This document shows, in pieces, positions 47,001-58,966 of a stretch of 64,000 nucleotides of DNA. The notes beneath the pieces were generated by a model, which saw nothing but the letters and a program-made list of their open reading frames with translations, ran no database searches and was not told the DNA's origin. The stretch is from Aradus depressus (taxonomy: Eukaryota; Arthropoda; Insecta; Hemiptera; Aradidae), in NCBI GenBank assembly GCA_963662175.1, contig OY759216.1, positions 33,001,087 through 33,065,086 on the forward strand, written 5' to 3'. A program made the position numbers and the translations under genes. Each line of letters starts with the position of its first letter. Position 1 is the stretch's first letter.

Positions 47001-50000
47001 CTGGTAGGAAGAGCTTCCTGTTCAATTTATATATATTTAAAAAAAAAAAATTCCGTTGGAACTGTTTTTTTTTTTTTTTTTTTTTTTTCACATTTATTAT
47101 AGAGCTTTTAACTATGAACATAATCATATCATAACACGCGGCCAATGACGAATCAGTCGTCGAAGAGGGTTGCTCAGCTTGGACCAGACCGACATTGCTT
47201 CCACTAGTGTGTTCGGGTGTGGCATGAACTTGTGCAGATTTGTGTATAGATGATGTTTGACTTCGTGTAAGAATGGTATGTTCAGGTCAAGATGTAATGT
47301 CATGTTTAAAACATTGTGTGATTGAATTTTAAGTACAATTTTTTTAAAGTGACGACGATGCAATGGGAAAGTTCTGCAGCTTCGACCTGCTCATATCGCA
47401 ATCACCTATAAAAATTGTTTTATTTTCTTCCACAATTGACTATAAGAGGCATGATTAATGATGTTTGTGTTAGGAGACGCTGCGGAGCCTGGATGGTATG
47501 AAGGGGGTGACGTGGCTGGACGACGAGGTGACAGAGGATGAGGAAGATAGCAGAACCAAGGCCGTAGACTGTCTCCTCAACTCTCCCTTCAGTCAGGTCA
47601 GTCTGTTAACATCAAGTCATAGGGAGAACACCAACGGTATCGGTATTGTTGCCTGTATTGTTTTATCAACATCAACGAATAAAGTTGTTGTTCTTCATCT
47701 TTAGTTTGTAGGTTGTTTTATTCGTCCATCAATGATGCTACCCACTTAGCTACTCGTATATCCTTGATAACCTATGCTCAGGCTTTCGTAATAACTGATG
47801 GAATTGCTTTAAGAAACTTATTTATTTTGCCAAGCTTCATATGTAGTGGCGACCTGTGTTTTAACCGTCCTTGTGTAAGAAGAACAAAACCTCGAGATGC
47901 CCTACAAATATTTTAAGGTTGGATTTTAAACACCACTAAGGGTATCAACCAGTACAACGAGATACGAGTAGCTTGGTGCAGTCATCAACCGAGATAACTG
48001 GACGGTTCCTCCAAATGTATTGTCAATTTTCTAATTTATTTTGCAGGATGATGGAACTAAGAGCGTCAAGTCCCTCTCCACCACGTTCCTGGTGCCTTCC
48101 GCTTACACTCTAAGAGAGAACAACAGAGCTGCCAACGTTCCTCCCTCTCCCAGCCTCATCTCACCCAGAAGTAACTCACTTTATATTATATTTATATTTA
48201 ACTAGCAGGTAAGTAACGTTTTCTGTTTAGTAACGGTAACCGGTTTGTAAGGATATTACGTGTGAAATTTTATGAACTAATTTTATGTGTCGCGCCCTCT
48301 AGAACTCTTTCATTCACAATTTTGAGATGCCCATAACCTATATCCTTAGTTGGTTCATCCTCGAAATATCCTGAAAATTTCGTGTATACAGGATCATCCA
48401 TTGAAGAGCTAGTAATCATTTTATGTCCCCCCTAGCCTCCCTTTTTTAACCCCCGACGCAAAAGGAGGGTTGTTATAAGTTTGAAGTTTTTGTCTGTGGC
48501 ATCGTAGCTCCAAGACGGCTGAACCGATTTCAAATTTTTTTGTTTCAAAAGCTGGTATTTGTCATGTTTGGTGGAAATAGGGATAGGGTATGCCGTTTCC
48601 AAGATCTTCAGGTTTCATCAGAGCCTGTGTAGGGTTTTCGGCTTCTATTATAGCTAGAGAGTTGGAGTTTGAGCTCAAATGTTTATAAGGCCAAGCCCCT
48701 CTCACCAAGCCTCCTCCTAAGCATTTCAAGACCCCCCCCCCCCCCCCCCCCAAAAAAAAAGCCCTCCCCATTATGGTTTCAGTAAAAAAAGGTAAATGAA
48801 CAAAAACAATTTTTTTTGTGTCTGGGGTTTTTTAATTTAATGTTTTTTTTAACTAGTTATACCTCAAACTAATCCATTTCCATTTTTCTTATTATTTCAG
48901 CTGGGAAGGGAGTGTTGAAATCGCGGCCTCTCGGCGTTAAGCCGAGGACACCCATTACCAACAAGGAAAACGTCAAAACGGAAAATCTCTCAGTTGGAAA
49001 AATCAAGTCACTTAACTGTAAGTATTGTAAATTGCTATTTTCATTTTGAAGTTTTTTCAAAGTTGGGAAAAAAATATATAATTGTTTTATTATTAAATTA
49101 ATTTTTTTTATTTTCCATAACTAAACCATCAAATATCATGACAGTTCTCTTATTCGATTTGTGGTCTCCCACTACTGCTAGAATTCCCTTATACGGTTCA
49201 CTGTCTGATGTTCTCCAATACTTTCACGCGTCTAGGTGGTCTGCCATCCTGCCCTGATGACACGGAATGCAGTGTGGGCATCTATCCCCAGTGTAGGTGA
49301 CTGCAGATAGTCATCTTCTGAGATTCCACCTCTCCCATTTCTACCTTCGACCAGTCGAATTGGCGGTATGGCTGCTGATGGGCGGCTCTGGCTTGTCCAT
49401 TGTTGCTCTTTCAGTCAGTCAGTCTGTCTGCCTCTTCGTTTGCTGGAGTTCCGTAATGATCTGGTATCCATTGCAGAAAAAGATGGAATTATCTAACCCA
49501 AATGTTCTATTTGTGCTGAGGATGTGACACAACACTGCTTCGGCTTCAAATTCATTGAAACATTCAACATATTCCTATAACCATGGATGTTACTAACCGG
49601 GATAATAACGCTACTAACTGCTTAAAGTTACTAATCGGGCAACTTCTAGTAATTTAATAAAACTCTAAAATTCAATTACAAATAAAAACGCTTTCGGCTT
49701 TGCTTTCTGTTTAAAATGAACACATTCAGTTCAATAGTTCAATTATGTCTAATGAGAAATTATCAATTTCATAAGTGATTCTAATCAGGCAAAATTGTAA
49801 AAACAGGCAAATGTATTTTTTCAGAAAAGGTTCTTTTGTGCTGAGACTTGTTGTTTTGGCGTGGCACACCTCAACTATAACAATTACTGTAGTTTGTATG
49901 TTGTTTTGCTGTTGTGAGTTAGTGTGTTGTCCACTAACCCTCTGTTTTTTCCCTGTGAAGCTGTAGGCTCTTCTGTGCCAAGGCCTCACCCTTATAGACG

Positions 50001-53000
50001 AACGCCGCTTCGGTCGAGAACTATTACGACTAATTCAACTTCCCTCAAGTGAGTATCAAAATGGCTTTACTCTTCTATTCTGTAAGTAACAACTCATGTA
50101 TTGTGAGTAGCAGTTTACTCCAGAATGACCTCTACTCTTCAACATCTTTCACGTGCTATCCTCTATTAGTAGTATCGCATGACTTGAGTATTTATTCAAA
50201 TTATTACATAAAAAAACAAAAAAAAAACAGGGATATAAGATTATCTAGCAGTCTGTTTCCCTCTCTCTGCTACTGTCTACATCTCTGCTACTACTGAACG
50301 GATTTTCTATAAACTATAAGAGTTTGACTTTTTATCCAGCCACTTATATTTTAGTTCACCCAACGATGACGCCCACTTAATCCCTCTCATAATTCTGTTT
50401 TTTTTTTGTTTGTTTCAATAATTGAGTTAATTTAAAAAAAAATGGGAATCGCATAAATCACCACTTTTAAATTTTCAAACTTGTTTTCTGCATGTCATTT
50501 CTGAATAAAATTAGGTTTCTTTCTTATTGTTATGGGGTGTCCACAATTATCCCTCGGGGAATTTCCTTGTTTCCTTGTTTTCTCTGAGTAGTGATTAGTG
50601 GGTAGAACTGCATGTGACTTTTTTCAGTTAATATTTTGAATTCAATAGATAACCTAGAATATTATAATTTTCATACCTCGGAAGTTGTTTTTTTTTTTTT
50701 TTTTTTTTTATATATTTTGATAATTGCTCATTAATCACTCTATTCTCTGTTAAGTTAAGCTACAGTTATATCGCCTCCATAATAATAAACAGTTGACATC
50801 ATGTAGACAAAAAGTAGTGAGGTGCAAAATATGTGTGAATACAGAAAAGGATTCAGGCAATTTTCTATGGTTTTCGAAACAATATTTACTCTTTTTAATA
50901 ATTTATGCGGGTAAATCAGTGGTATGCATGTTTGCTTACTGAGCTCATGATCGCGGGTTCGAAACCCGGTCGAGGCTCTTAGTTTATTCTATTTGGTAGG
51001 TAAAATAAACTTAAGCCTGCCGTTCTTCAGATGGGACGTTAAGCGATGATCCCGAGCCTATACCGTTAAGCGATGGTCCCTAGCCTGTACCTGTGTGATG
51101 TAAGGTACTCGTTTAAGACCTCTAACCTAGGTGAATAAAAATTTAGGGTAGGCAAAATTTAGGACTTAAAGCAGAGTCGGGCTCATGTCAACCAGAGTGA
51201 CGAGAGAGCGCTCGGGTAGGCGATATAGCCTTGTCAAGCCAGGGCATGAGTCCTAATAACTAACTGACTTTTAGTCATTTATACGTTATCCATTATGTAC
51301 AGTGTAGTCCCAAGTAGGGTGATATTTTCTATCCGATTCTTCTTACAAGTAAACGTTTTGTTACCTTTTTTCGATATGGTCCATCTAGGGATTTCGAAAT
51401 CTCCAAGCTTGGGTTTTAGTTCGGTGCTCTGCCGACGTCTAGTCCCCTCCTTTGTTACACTTCATATTTGTAACGTTAACTCTCGGCGCTTACATTTGAA
51501 AAGTAATTCCTCGAAGTTTTTCAGACTGTTTCCTGATGTATGTTGTTTATTCCCTCATTATTCTCTGTTTTTCTTGACATAGAAAAAAAAAATCCGTGCT
51601 ATTTCCCGATTTCCTTTGACTGTGGACATCCCCTTGTTTATTACTCACTGCATGTTTGTATTGAAGCATCTGATGAGTTAGTTTTTATGTATTCTATTGT
51701 TTTGTGTTGTTTGTATGTATTGAGTTGAGGGAACGTGAATTGTATATTCATTCTTAATTATATGAGTGTGAGTATCAATGACGTTTTGAATATTATCTAA
51801 AAAAATTAATGTAAATTTTGCTTTGAGGAGAATTATAAAAATGAAATTCCTGATTTTTATAATTCTCCTTAATCAGTCAAATCTAATATCACAAATAGAT
51901 GCAATTATATATCTAGATGTATATATAGTTCTAACGAATTTCTAACGGAGAAAAAACAAAAAAAAAAGATCTAGGTTGATGTCGAATGTCCAATATTTAA
52001 AAAAATATTCCGTTCTGCATGATTATCATTGATATACATTTTCTCAAAAACATCTTACTACTAAAATTTAAAAAAATAAAATCGTAATTTGTTTCTTAGG
52101 CTATTTCAAAATGCTTGTTAGTCCGTTTTATTATTTTTTTGACAAGTTCTTCCGAGAAATTTTCAATTATCTGGTTAGAAGCCTTGGGTTAAGACTCTAA
52201 GTGTTGTTTATTTAATAAAAACGGGGCCGTGTCAGAATATTTTAACATTGAAAATATTCGTTCTGTCCCGGCCTTTCATGAAACAAGCTGATAAATATAA
52301 ATATATTTATTCAGCCATTTTTATTTTCTTCAGTAGAATCATTGGATGAAGTTAAACTAAAATGGGATAACAGGGTTACAAATGTTGTGACGTTTCCTGG
52401 TAACTTTTTTTTTTTGGAAAGGGTCCCGCTATATAAGATTTTCTATGCTAAAACGGAATATATATATATATATTTTTTGTTGTTCTTTTTTTCAAATTAA
52501 ATTGTTATTAAAATCATCGGTCATGTCACGTTATTTTTAGATTACGGCATCACTTGACTGTTTATCAGTATTAGCAAATGGTTATTTACCTAAGTTAAGT
52601 AACTAATTGTGCTCTTAAGTTAATACTTTACCTATTTTAAAGTTAAAGTTTGGTTTAACGTGATCTACTCTCAATTGGGGCAGGAAGCATGAGCTCTCCA
52701 CAGGTTGCTACCCTTTTCTAACTTTAAAATCGACAATGGCAATTTTTCACAAATTTATTCCAAATTATTTTAATAACACTGAAGTTGAATGATGAACTGC
52801 AGCGATGAAGAACATTGTATTTTCGTCAATGCTAGATTTTTCTAATGTGTGCCATTTTGTGTTGCAGGCTGAAAGCTGTGCGTTGACTCTAACCATACGA
52901 CACAATAGTCCCATATATCTCCATAAAGCAGAAAGCTGGACCATGTTTTGCAATCGCTTATTTTATTATATTTAACTTGTTTACATTTTTAAATGTTTTT

Positions 53001-53071
53001 TAAAACCTGATTTGTGTCTTGTTCACTAATTATATCTTTAACTCTTATCTTTTTTCAATTTTAGACCTTAA
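38069..53071 (+). CDS. KIF18A: Kinesin-8 motor protein (KIF18A / Klp67A type), at least 14 coding exons
   Basis: Kinesin-8 motors walk to microtubule plus ends and limit their length, which aligns mitotic chromosomes. Exons: 38069-38238, 39059-39294, 39383-39540, 39677-39892, 40974-41124, 41223-41422, 43065-43154, 44373-44549, 46049-46240, 46694-46873, 47474-47596, 48047-48170, 48901-49017, 49961-50048. All phases join, giving about 740 residues. The motor domain has P-loop GATGAGKT (140-147), [12 protein letters not shown] (switch I, 249-260), DLAGSE (switch II, 280-285) and the [12 protein letters not shown] neck region ending at 377. NRTQHPTD and FDGYNC are kinesin-8-like. A basic extension of about 40 residues precedes the motor, and coiled-coil-like helices follow it. 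The donor of exon 8 is weak (GTCTGT). The end shown (stop 53069-53071) uses a strong acceptor at 53065 and adds only Lys-Pro; alternatives are listed separately. Confidence 0.93.
40066..40760 (+). repeat. Interspersed transposable-element fragment in kinesin intron 4
   Basis: It begins ACTAGCAGTAATACCCGGCG, a start seen in repeats of several insect genomes, and ends AGCTTTATATATATGATTTA. An internal unit of about 120 bp (CATTAATCGTTGCAATGG then GATGCTGGGATGGACCAG) is tandemly duplicated. No coding capacity; the class is unassigned. Confidence 0.6.
41959..42345 (-). pseudogene. Broken hAT-family transposase, C-terminal dimerisation region
   Basis: On the minus strand the frame ending at 41959 reads [20 protein letters not shown] followed by [15 protein letters not shown], the hAT C-terminal dimerisation motif. 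Upstream (higher coordinates) [10 protein letters not shown] and ESLSIFEDV are recognisable but lie across stops and frame shifts. It is a decayed remnant inside kinesin intron 6. Nearby AATATGC repeats (41690-41790) may be the element's subterminal repeats. Confidence 0.75.
44639..44644 (+). terminator. Possible intronic polyadenylation signal in the kinesin gene
   Basis: AATAAA lies 60 bp after an in-frame stop (44577-44579) that is reached if exon 8 is not spliced at its weak donor. Use of it would give a short motor protein of about 475 residues lacking the later coiled-coil region and tail. Confidence 0.35.
44941..45094 (+). mobile_element. tRNA-derived SINE, family A, copy 8 (large internal deletion)
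   Basis: The tRNA-like head GCGCCGGTAGCTCAGTGG joins directly to the GTAGGCAAAGTTTAGGAC body, skipping the B box and middle section. It lies in kinesin intron 8. Confidence 0.75.
47065..47400 (-). pseudogene. 5'-truncated Jockey-like LINE, 3' end with poly-A tail
   Basis: On the minus strand the open frame 47363-47124 has [20 protein letters not shown] and ends [15 protein letters not shown], like the C-terminus of Jockey-type ORF2 proteins. It is followed by AATAAA (47098-47093) and an A24 tail (plus-strand poly-T 47065-47088). Only the last part of the element is present. It lies in kinesin intron 10. Confidence 0.7.
48450..48620 (+). repeat. Second copy of the 9715-9925 interspersed repeat
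   Basis: It shares GGCATCGTAGCTCCAAGACG and TATGCCGTTTCCAAGATCTT, in order and spacing, with the copy at 9.7 kb. It lies in kinesin intron 12. Confidence 0.6.
49235..49500 (-). pseudogene. LINE RNase H domain remnant
   Basis: On the minus strand [20 protein letters not shown] is the signature end of a non-LTR retrotransposon RNase H domain (WIPxHxGxxxNExAD). A stop follows at once, with a decayed continuation. It lies in kinesin intron 13 and may come from the same LINE family as the 26.65-kb fragment, which carries the next downstream motif. Confidence 0.75.
50910..51262 (+). mobile_element. tRNA-derived SINE, family A, copy 9
   Basis: The A box is degraded at its 5' edge (GGTAAATCAGTGGTATGC) but the B box GGTTCGAAACCC is perfect. 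The body carries a short local duplication of the GTTAAGCGATGGTCC section. Confidence 0.82.
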
Positions 53072-53167
53072 GAATAACCGTGGAAAGTAAGATATAATTG
53101 TGTATATAAAAATATTCTTATTTTTGTGCTTGGGACGTAATGTATATGTTTTTTTTTTAAGCTTGTT

Positions 53168-53173
53168 AATAAA
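53168..53173 (+). terminator. Candidate polyadenylation signal for the kinesin gene
   Basis: AATAAA lies about 100 bp after the short candidate terminal exon that opens at 53065, with a GT-rich stretch following. It supports a gene end near 53.2 kb. Confidence 0.45.
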
Positions 53174-53258
53174 TTTTTTGATGCAATTAGTTTTGTTGTT
53201 TGTTTTAATTGTTTATTTTTTTATATGTTCAGCAATGTTGTTTGGTTGATTAATATAA

Positions 53259-53535
53259 ATCATGCCCGGGCTTTACCTATGAGGTCATCTCGCCTACTAC
53301 CAGGGCGACGAAAGAGAGCCCCCCGATTCTACTGTTGCGAGTCCCAAATTTGGTCTTACGAGTACCTGTCATCTAATAGACTCGGGACCATAGCTTAATG
53401 TCTCATCCGAAGGACGGCGTGCTCAAGGTTTTTTCACCTCTCAGATAAAAAACCTATGGGGCTTCAGCCTAGTTTTGAACACGCGATTTTGAGCTCAGTA
53501 GGCTAGCTCGCTACCTCTGAGCTACCGACGCCCTC
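53259..53535 (-). mobile_element. tRNA-derived SINE, family A, copy 10 (deleted)
   Basis: Minus-strand copy with the tRNA-like head ending at 53535 (complement of GAGCTACCGACGCCC) and several internal deletions. Confidence 0.75.
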
Positions 53536-54630
53536 CATTCACCACTTCAGCTACATACAAAAGCCGAGATGTCCGTCATCTTAGCCGCTGCTGAACTTCA
53601 CATACACGCTTCATTTACACTACAACTCGATCTCACAAACATCGAATAGATAAATCACATCGACTCTACAGAACTATGCCCCGCCGTCGTCTACATCTAC
53701 TAGTTCCTCAATCCCATACTTAATAATGTCTACATGAAGTTATTCTGTAATCTGAGCCATCAAGCATTTTTTTTGGTACTCCACTCTGGTATAAAATTCG
53801 TGCTTTAACTCAAACCAGTTAATGGTTTTCAGACGATTTTTAAAGAATAGATTGAGAAAACAAGAGAAGGGGGACAACTGAAGGATGATGTTTTTGAACC
53901 TCCATATTGAATGATTGAGCTGAGTTTAAGAAGCTCTTTCTTAGGCGACTCATGTATTTCGTTGTACTCGTACCCCTCCTAAACCCCTTTACCGATCACA
54001 TTGAAATTTGCCACGATGGTAGTGTACACGGTGACGATGGTTTACTACTAAAAAAATTTGAAATCGAACATACCACGGAGGAATAATCACCGAAAAACGA
54101 AATCCCCATTGAAATCAATTGAGAGACAAAATTCTCGCCCGGGCTAAGCCCTTTTCGGTTTACCATCGGACACCACTTTTTTTGAGCCGTTTTTTTCAGT
54201 GTTCTAACGTACAAACTTCGACTTATTTCGATAAAAATATTCTTCAACATACAAAGAACACAGTAAAAAGAATTTTGTGCAAAAACAGCTGTTGTTGACT
54301 ACAAAAAGGCTAGAAAAAGTACATTGAATTCAATTGAAATCTATTTAAAGTATTAATATATTCATATTATCATAGTTTATTAGTATATTTCATATTTACT
54401 CGCCTATGAAGGCATCCTACTCGGATCAGAAAATATTTTGTTTTTGCGACTCCCTAATTTTTGCTCCACGGAGGAGGACATAAGTTACACTTATCATTTT
54501 CCTGGCGTTGGAACGTATTTCTGATTTAGAAAAAATTAGCAATTCAAATGGTTTGATCTTTAGAGATATGGACACGTAAACTGATACACACACACACAAC
54601 TCTCTATAAGATTCTGTTTTGAACTTAGGA

Positions 54631-54830
54631 ACCCTTATCAGGGCTAGAGTATAGGGCTTTGGTCGCATGGTCTCACCATGGTTTGCGGGTTCGAATCCCG
54701 TCCGGGAGTGAGTTTTATTTCATAGATAGAACTCCCTCCCGGGGCCATGGATGCCGTAAATAACTAATAAATTAAACAGTGACATGGCTAATATGCCTCG
54801 TACATGAGGCCAAAAAAAAAACCCTTATCA
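54631..54830 (+). mobile_element. tRNA-derived SINE, family B, 5'-truncated, with target duplication
   Basis: It shares GGTTTGCGGGTTCGAATCCC and the GGGAGTGAGTTTTATTTC body with the 36.8-kb copy and ends in a poly-A tail. It is flanked by the exact 10-bp repeat ACCCTTATCA (54631-54640 and 54821-54830). The tRNA-like 5' end starts late, at GGGCTAGAG. Confidence 0.9.
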
Positions 54831-54849
54831 ATATTCAAATGAAAGAACA

Positions 54850-56581
54850 ATGAAGCTGAATGTCGTTCTGTTTGACGAACCTCAGGCGAAAATAGTTGAA
54901 CATATATTCTGGAAACTTGGAGGGTAAATACCATATTTCAAGGATGGGTCAACTTGGAATACAGGCTTTGCATCCAAGAACTTTCATTTGAGGGGAGGCC
55001 GTACATTCGTTTTACAACCCCAATGTGTGACGTATCATTTGAAAGGATTCGACAAGAAGAGTTTGAAAATTGTTTCTTTGTTAAAGAGAGGAATAATGAT
55101 ACAGGACGTTTTATTTTTTATCCTTGGAGGTCAAATGGAGTCTGCTGAATTACAACATTTAAATTAAGTTAAAACCCTTTCTGGGGGGATGAAGTAAAAA
55201 AGTTCTATGGTCACAAATAAGTTGTTAAGTCGTAAAATGTCCAAAATGAGTTAAGTGTACTGTGATCATCTCCCAAGCCATCTGCTTACTGTAAGAAGTT
55301 GGGAGTTCAGGACTCTAATACTTTCCTTTCGGAATTATAAAGATTTGGGTTTCTTGGTATCTCGTTAAATTGTGTATGTTCTCGGTTAAATCAACTTAAT
55401 CTACTTCTTTGAGGAATCATTCACGAGATAACTGCATTTAACCATTTATTCACTACGGCAGACTATTCCAAGTGTAGAGAGTGTTTTCGGTTAAATCAAC
55501 TTGCTCAACTTTAGAGAGGCATCATTCACGAGTATTTCGAAAAGTATGGTTAATAATTAGGTGTGTATAAAAATTAGGTATGTGGTCAATAATTAAGTAA
55601 GTGGTGGGGAATGATTGGGTAACTAAGGGAAACCAAGAAAGGATTAACAATATTCATTTTCATTCACTCCTATAGATTTAGAAGCTAGATTAATAATAAT
55701 GCAAACATAATTTATACCAAAAACTGGATTTACACGATTAATGCAAAAGTAAAAAAGTGCTGCCCTGAACGTTACAAATTTAGACTTACCAATTTTGATT
55801 AAATCTAGCTCAAATAACCAAGGAAGAGGTATTGTATATAGGTCGACCTATGGCATCCTTTCAACTAATTGCATTTTCTTTTTGAGGGGGAGGGGTCAAT
55901 AAAAAATTGTATCATGATAATAAATCGTATGTATAAACTGAATTTTTATCACGTAATTTCGCTTAAATTTGATATGAACGTTGTATGCTAATTATAATAT
56001 TTTAAACAGATATCTAAAAGTTTCTTTCATTTAATTAATTAATATTCCATTTAGGAATATAATCCGTTTTCGCTTTGTCTCTAAGAATCGAAAAAAAAGG
56101 ACCGTGACGTAACTAACGGCAATGGCAGCGGCCGTCGCACAGGTCACTGATAGGGAGGGTTTTTGGTCCAGGGATTGCGGCCAATCATCACACCCGTGAA
56201 AGATTAAGATTTGGGGGATTTTCCTTCAAATACTTAGTCTTAGCTTCCAACTATTATATTCCTTGTGGCCTACAGTCGAGGCACTTTACAGACATTTTCA
56301 TTGTTTTTTTTTTGCTACTAGCTCGTAAACCACTAAAAATGCGAAAAGATATAGAACCAGGTGAGGATTCAATTTCCTTTGATGTGAGTGTGATTGTTAT
56401 TTGAGCTTTTTTGTGTTTTCTTGTTGTTGGTTCTTAAAGCATAGATATGAAAAACGTTATATAACAACACAGAACAATAAATTCTTATCAGGGCCAACTA
56501 TTTTCAAGCTCTTGAAAGTTATTCTTCGCAAAGGAGTCAGTCATCGGTGGAGTTTTTCCAGGATGGTGGACTTATAGGTTA
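54850..56581. other. Gene-free stretch
   Basis: No convincing gene. One 64-codon open frame (54954-55148) has no recognisable family and no supporting splice context. The sequence is otherwise AT-rich. Confidence 0.45.
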
Positions 56582-56715
56582 GTTATTATGATTCATGCCC
56601 GGGCTTTATCTACAAGGTCATATCGCCTACTACCAGTGCTCTTCCGTTGTTCGAGACCGACTCTACTGTGGAAGTACTAAAGGTTACCTAACTAGGTTAA
56701 TCCATCTAGGATAGG
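56582..56715 (-). mobile_element. tRNA-derived SINE, family A, copy 11 (3' fragment only)
   Basis: The 3' part of the element (ATTCATGCCCGGGCTTTA and following) is present on the minus strand. The tRNA-like head is absent. Confidence 0.65.
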
Positions 56716-57074
56716 GATTAGGAACAGAAAAATGTAGTCCTTTATCACACAAGATGTATATTCAGGGTGAGCGCTCTCGGTTGTTACACCATCCCCATTT
56801 ATAACAAATTGTAACTCATTAAATTTTGAGCCAGTCAAATAAAAAAAGTGTTTCTGTGGATAAGAAAGTATTTCTTCTTCGACAGAACCTTGTCATCGGC
56901 CAGTTCCAAGAAAATTCTAGAATAGGGATCTTCCTGAGGATGCCGCCATGGAACATCCTCGATGACTAAAGTAAATATTCTAAACTATAGTGATGTGATT
57001 ACTATACCAAAGTATAGTAATGTAGTAACTGTACTAAAGTATGATTTAAATATATAAAAATTGTACTTTTTATA

Positions 57075-57400
57075 GGTTAGGTTTTATGACTCATGCCCGG
57101 GCTTTAACTACGAGGACATATTGCCTACTACCAGAGCGCTCTTTCGTCACTCTGGTGGACATGAGCTCGTCTCTACTGTGGGAGTCCTAAATTTTGCCTA
57201 CCCTAAATTTTTATTTACCTAGCGCAGGGGTCTTTAACGAGTACCGGACATCGTACAGGCTCGGGACCATCGCTTAACGTCCCATCCGAAGGACGGCATG
57301 CTTAAGGTTTTTTTTACCTCCCAGATAAAATAAACTAAGGCCCTCGGTCGGGTTTCGAACCCACGTTCTTGAGCTCAGAAAACAAGCACGCATACCACTG
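57075..57400 (-). mobile_element. tRNA-derived SINE, family A, copy 12, 5'-truncated with target duplication
   Basis: It is flanked by ACTTTTTATA at 57065-57074 and 57401-57410. It lacks about the first 17 bases of the tRNA-like head, so it arose by incomplete reverse transcription. Confidence 0.85.
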
Positions 57401-57451
57401 ACTTTTTATATATATATAGAGGGCAGACACCTAAGGATCTGAGCATCCAAT

Positions 57452-57681
57452 GCCCTTATCCCTTCCCCGTTAGTTCTGCTATAGGAGTCCTACATTTTGC
57501 CTACCCAGGTTTTACCTAAGGTGTAGGAGTCTTTAACCAGTACCTGACATCGTACCAGTACCAGACTCGGGACAAGCGTGCTCAAGTTTTTTCACCTTTT
57601 AGATTAAAAATTTAAGGGCTTTGGCCGGGTTTCGAACCCGTGATCTCAGAAGGCAAGCACGCTCTGAGCTACCTGCGCCTT
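57452..57681 (-). mobile_element. tRNA-derived SINE, family A, copy 13 (diverged)
   Basis: A shortened and diverged copy with the B-box motif GGTTTCGAACCCGTG (plus-strand orientation). The tRNA-like head ends at 57681. It lies 51 bp from copy 12. Confidence 0.7.
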
Positions 57682-57880
57682 CGTTACCTATAGATGACGG
57701 GAGTTTCGGTTGCATGTTCCCCTGGGGATAGAACGGTTTACGGTGAGAACGAAAATTAAATATCTTATAAGTAATAGATAGGTAGCCGGTATTTCACACT
57801 TTTTTTAGGACCACAGACGACACCTCTTTAAAATTCCATAAATTATTGAAATTTCCAACTGTCTGCTCGGTTTTAGATAG

Positions 57881-58024
57881 GTTATCGTCTCCCCTCCTAG
57901 ATAGACAGACCCCTGACCAAGCCATCTCCAGACACACATCAGCTCACCATGCTGCATCACACGCTCCACGTGCTCGTCCTCTTGACATCCTGTCTCTCAG
58001 TCAACCCTCAACTCTATCCCAACG
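57881..58024 (+). other. Candidate alternative 3' coding exon of the kinesin gene
   Basis: A GC-rich open segment in an AT-rich neighbourhood. An AG at 57879-57880 and a GT at 58025 would make it a phase-2 to phase-2 exon, as exon 14 of the kinesin gene requires. It would encode LSSPLLDRQTPDQAISRH and then a histidine-, alanine- and serine-rich stretch. If it is not spliced at 58025 the frame ends shortly after, at 58043. The acceptor is unconvincing and I recognise no homology. Confidence 0.3.
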
Positions 58025-58966
58025 GTACCATTCTCTTTTATGAAGTTACTCTGAGAAGGTATCGCGATGCCAAAAAATCGTAACAAGAGATTTTTGTCTG
58101 TTTTGATTCAACATCATTTCCTGAGTCCGAATGAACGGTATTTCGGATGATCGAGTCTTAAACACATTTTGTAGGCATGATAGCTTTTGCACAGATGAAC
58201 ATATATGCTAACTTATTAGATTGTGGCGACCTAACAGTATTTTTGCAAATATCTTGTTCAAGTTTCGCTAAAAACAGAATTTATGAACTAAGATGGACAC
58301 ATTTTGCTACATTTTCTTCATTTATGGGCAGATGCTAAATGCAATCGAAAAAGTGATCCTTCAAAAAATGTTCGTCATAATATTAGCGTTTCCAACCAGC
58401 CTCTAGAACTCAGATTTGAGATAGAACCTAAGCAAACCAAGTTGAGAAAAGCGGACATATTGTGAAACTTGTAATAAATAAAACAAAAGTTTTTAAAAAT
58501 ATTGTCTATATTTCATAAAAGAAGTTTGTTTTATTAATTTATCAAAACTATATATTTAAAACTTTTGCAAACATTTCTCGAACTCTTTCATTTTTAACTA
58601 ATACCGGACCAAAGCAATATCTCTTTAAATATTTCATATCAATAAAATGAACCTTACAAAAGTTGTAAAACTTTTCCCTGAAATAAACTTTTACTAGCTC
58701 TCTGCTCATAAAAGTGTGAATTAAGTAAAGTTTAAATTTTATTTATCATTCTTTTATTTTAATTTTTTAAAAATTGTATCATCTAATTTATTTATGGAGT
58801 ATTAACCGATTGTAAATATTCAAAACAGAGAATTCATTAAGGGGGGGGGGGGTAGTGTTTTCTGTTTATCTATCACTATAATATATGTATTCTAATGTGA
58901 TAAACACAACAATGTATAATTAAATAAATTTATATATATATATTCTTGTATTTATTTCTTATTTTA

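Noticed and set aside
54954..55148. A 64-codon open frame starting MEYRLCIQELSFEGRPYIRF.
   Set aside because: It has no homology I recognise, no nearby splice partners and no polyadenylation context. The length is within chance for this region.
3126..57681. Potential tRNA genes at the SINE heads (A box and B box present).
   Set aside because: The cloverleaf is incomplete, acceptor stems do not pair, and each head is fused to the same non-tRNA body. They are tRNA-derived SINEs.
8097..58852. Long poly-G runs (about 8098-8122, 22345, 23130, 58843) as possible G-quadruplex regulators.
   Set aside because: They are pure homopolymers of uneven length in unrelated positions. Slippage and assembly noise are the simplest explanation, and nothing conserved surrounds them.
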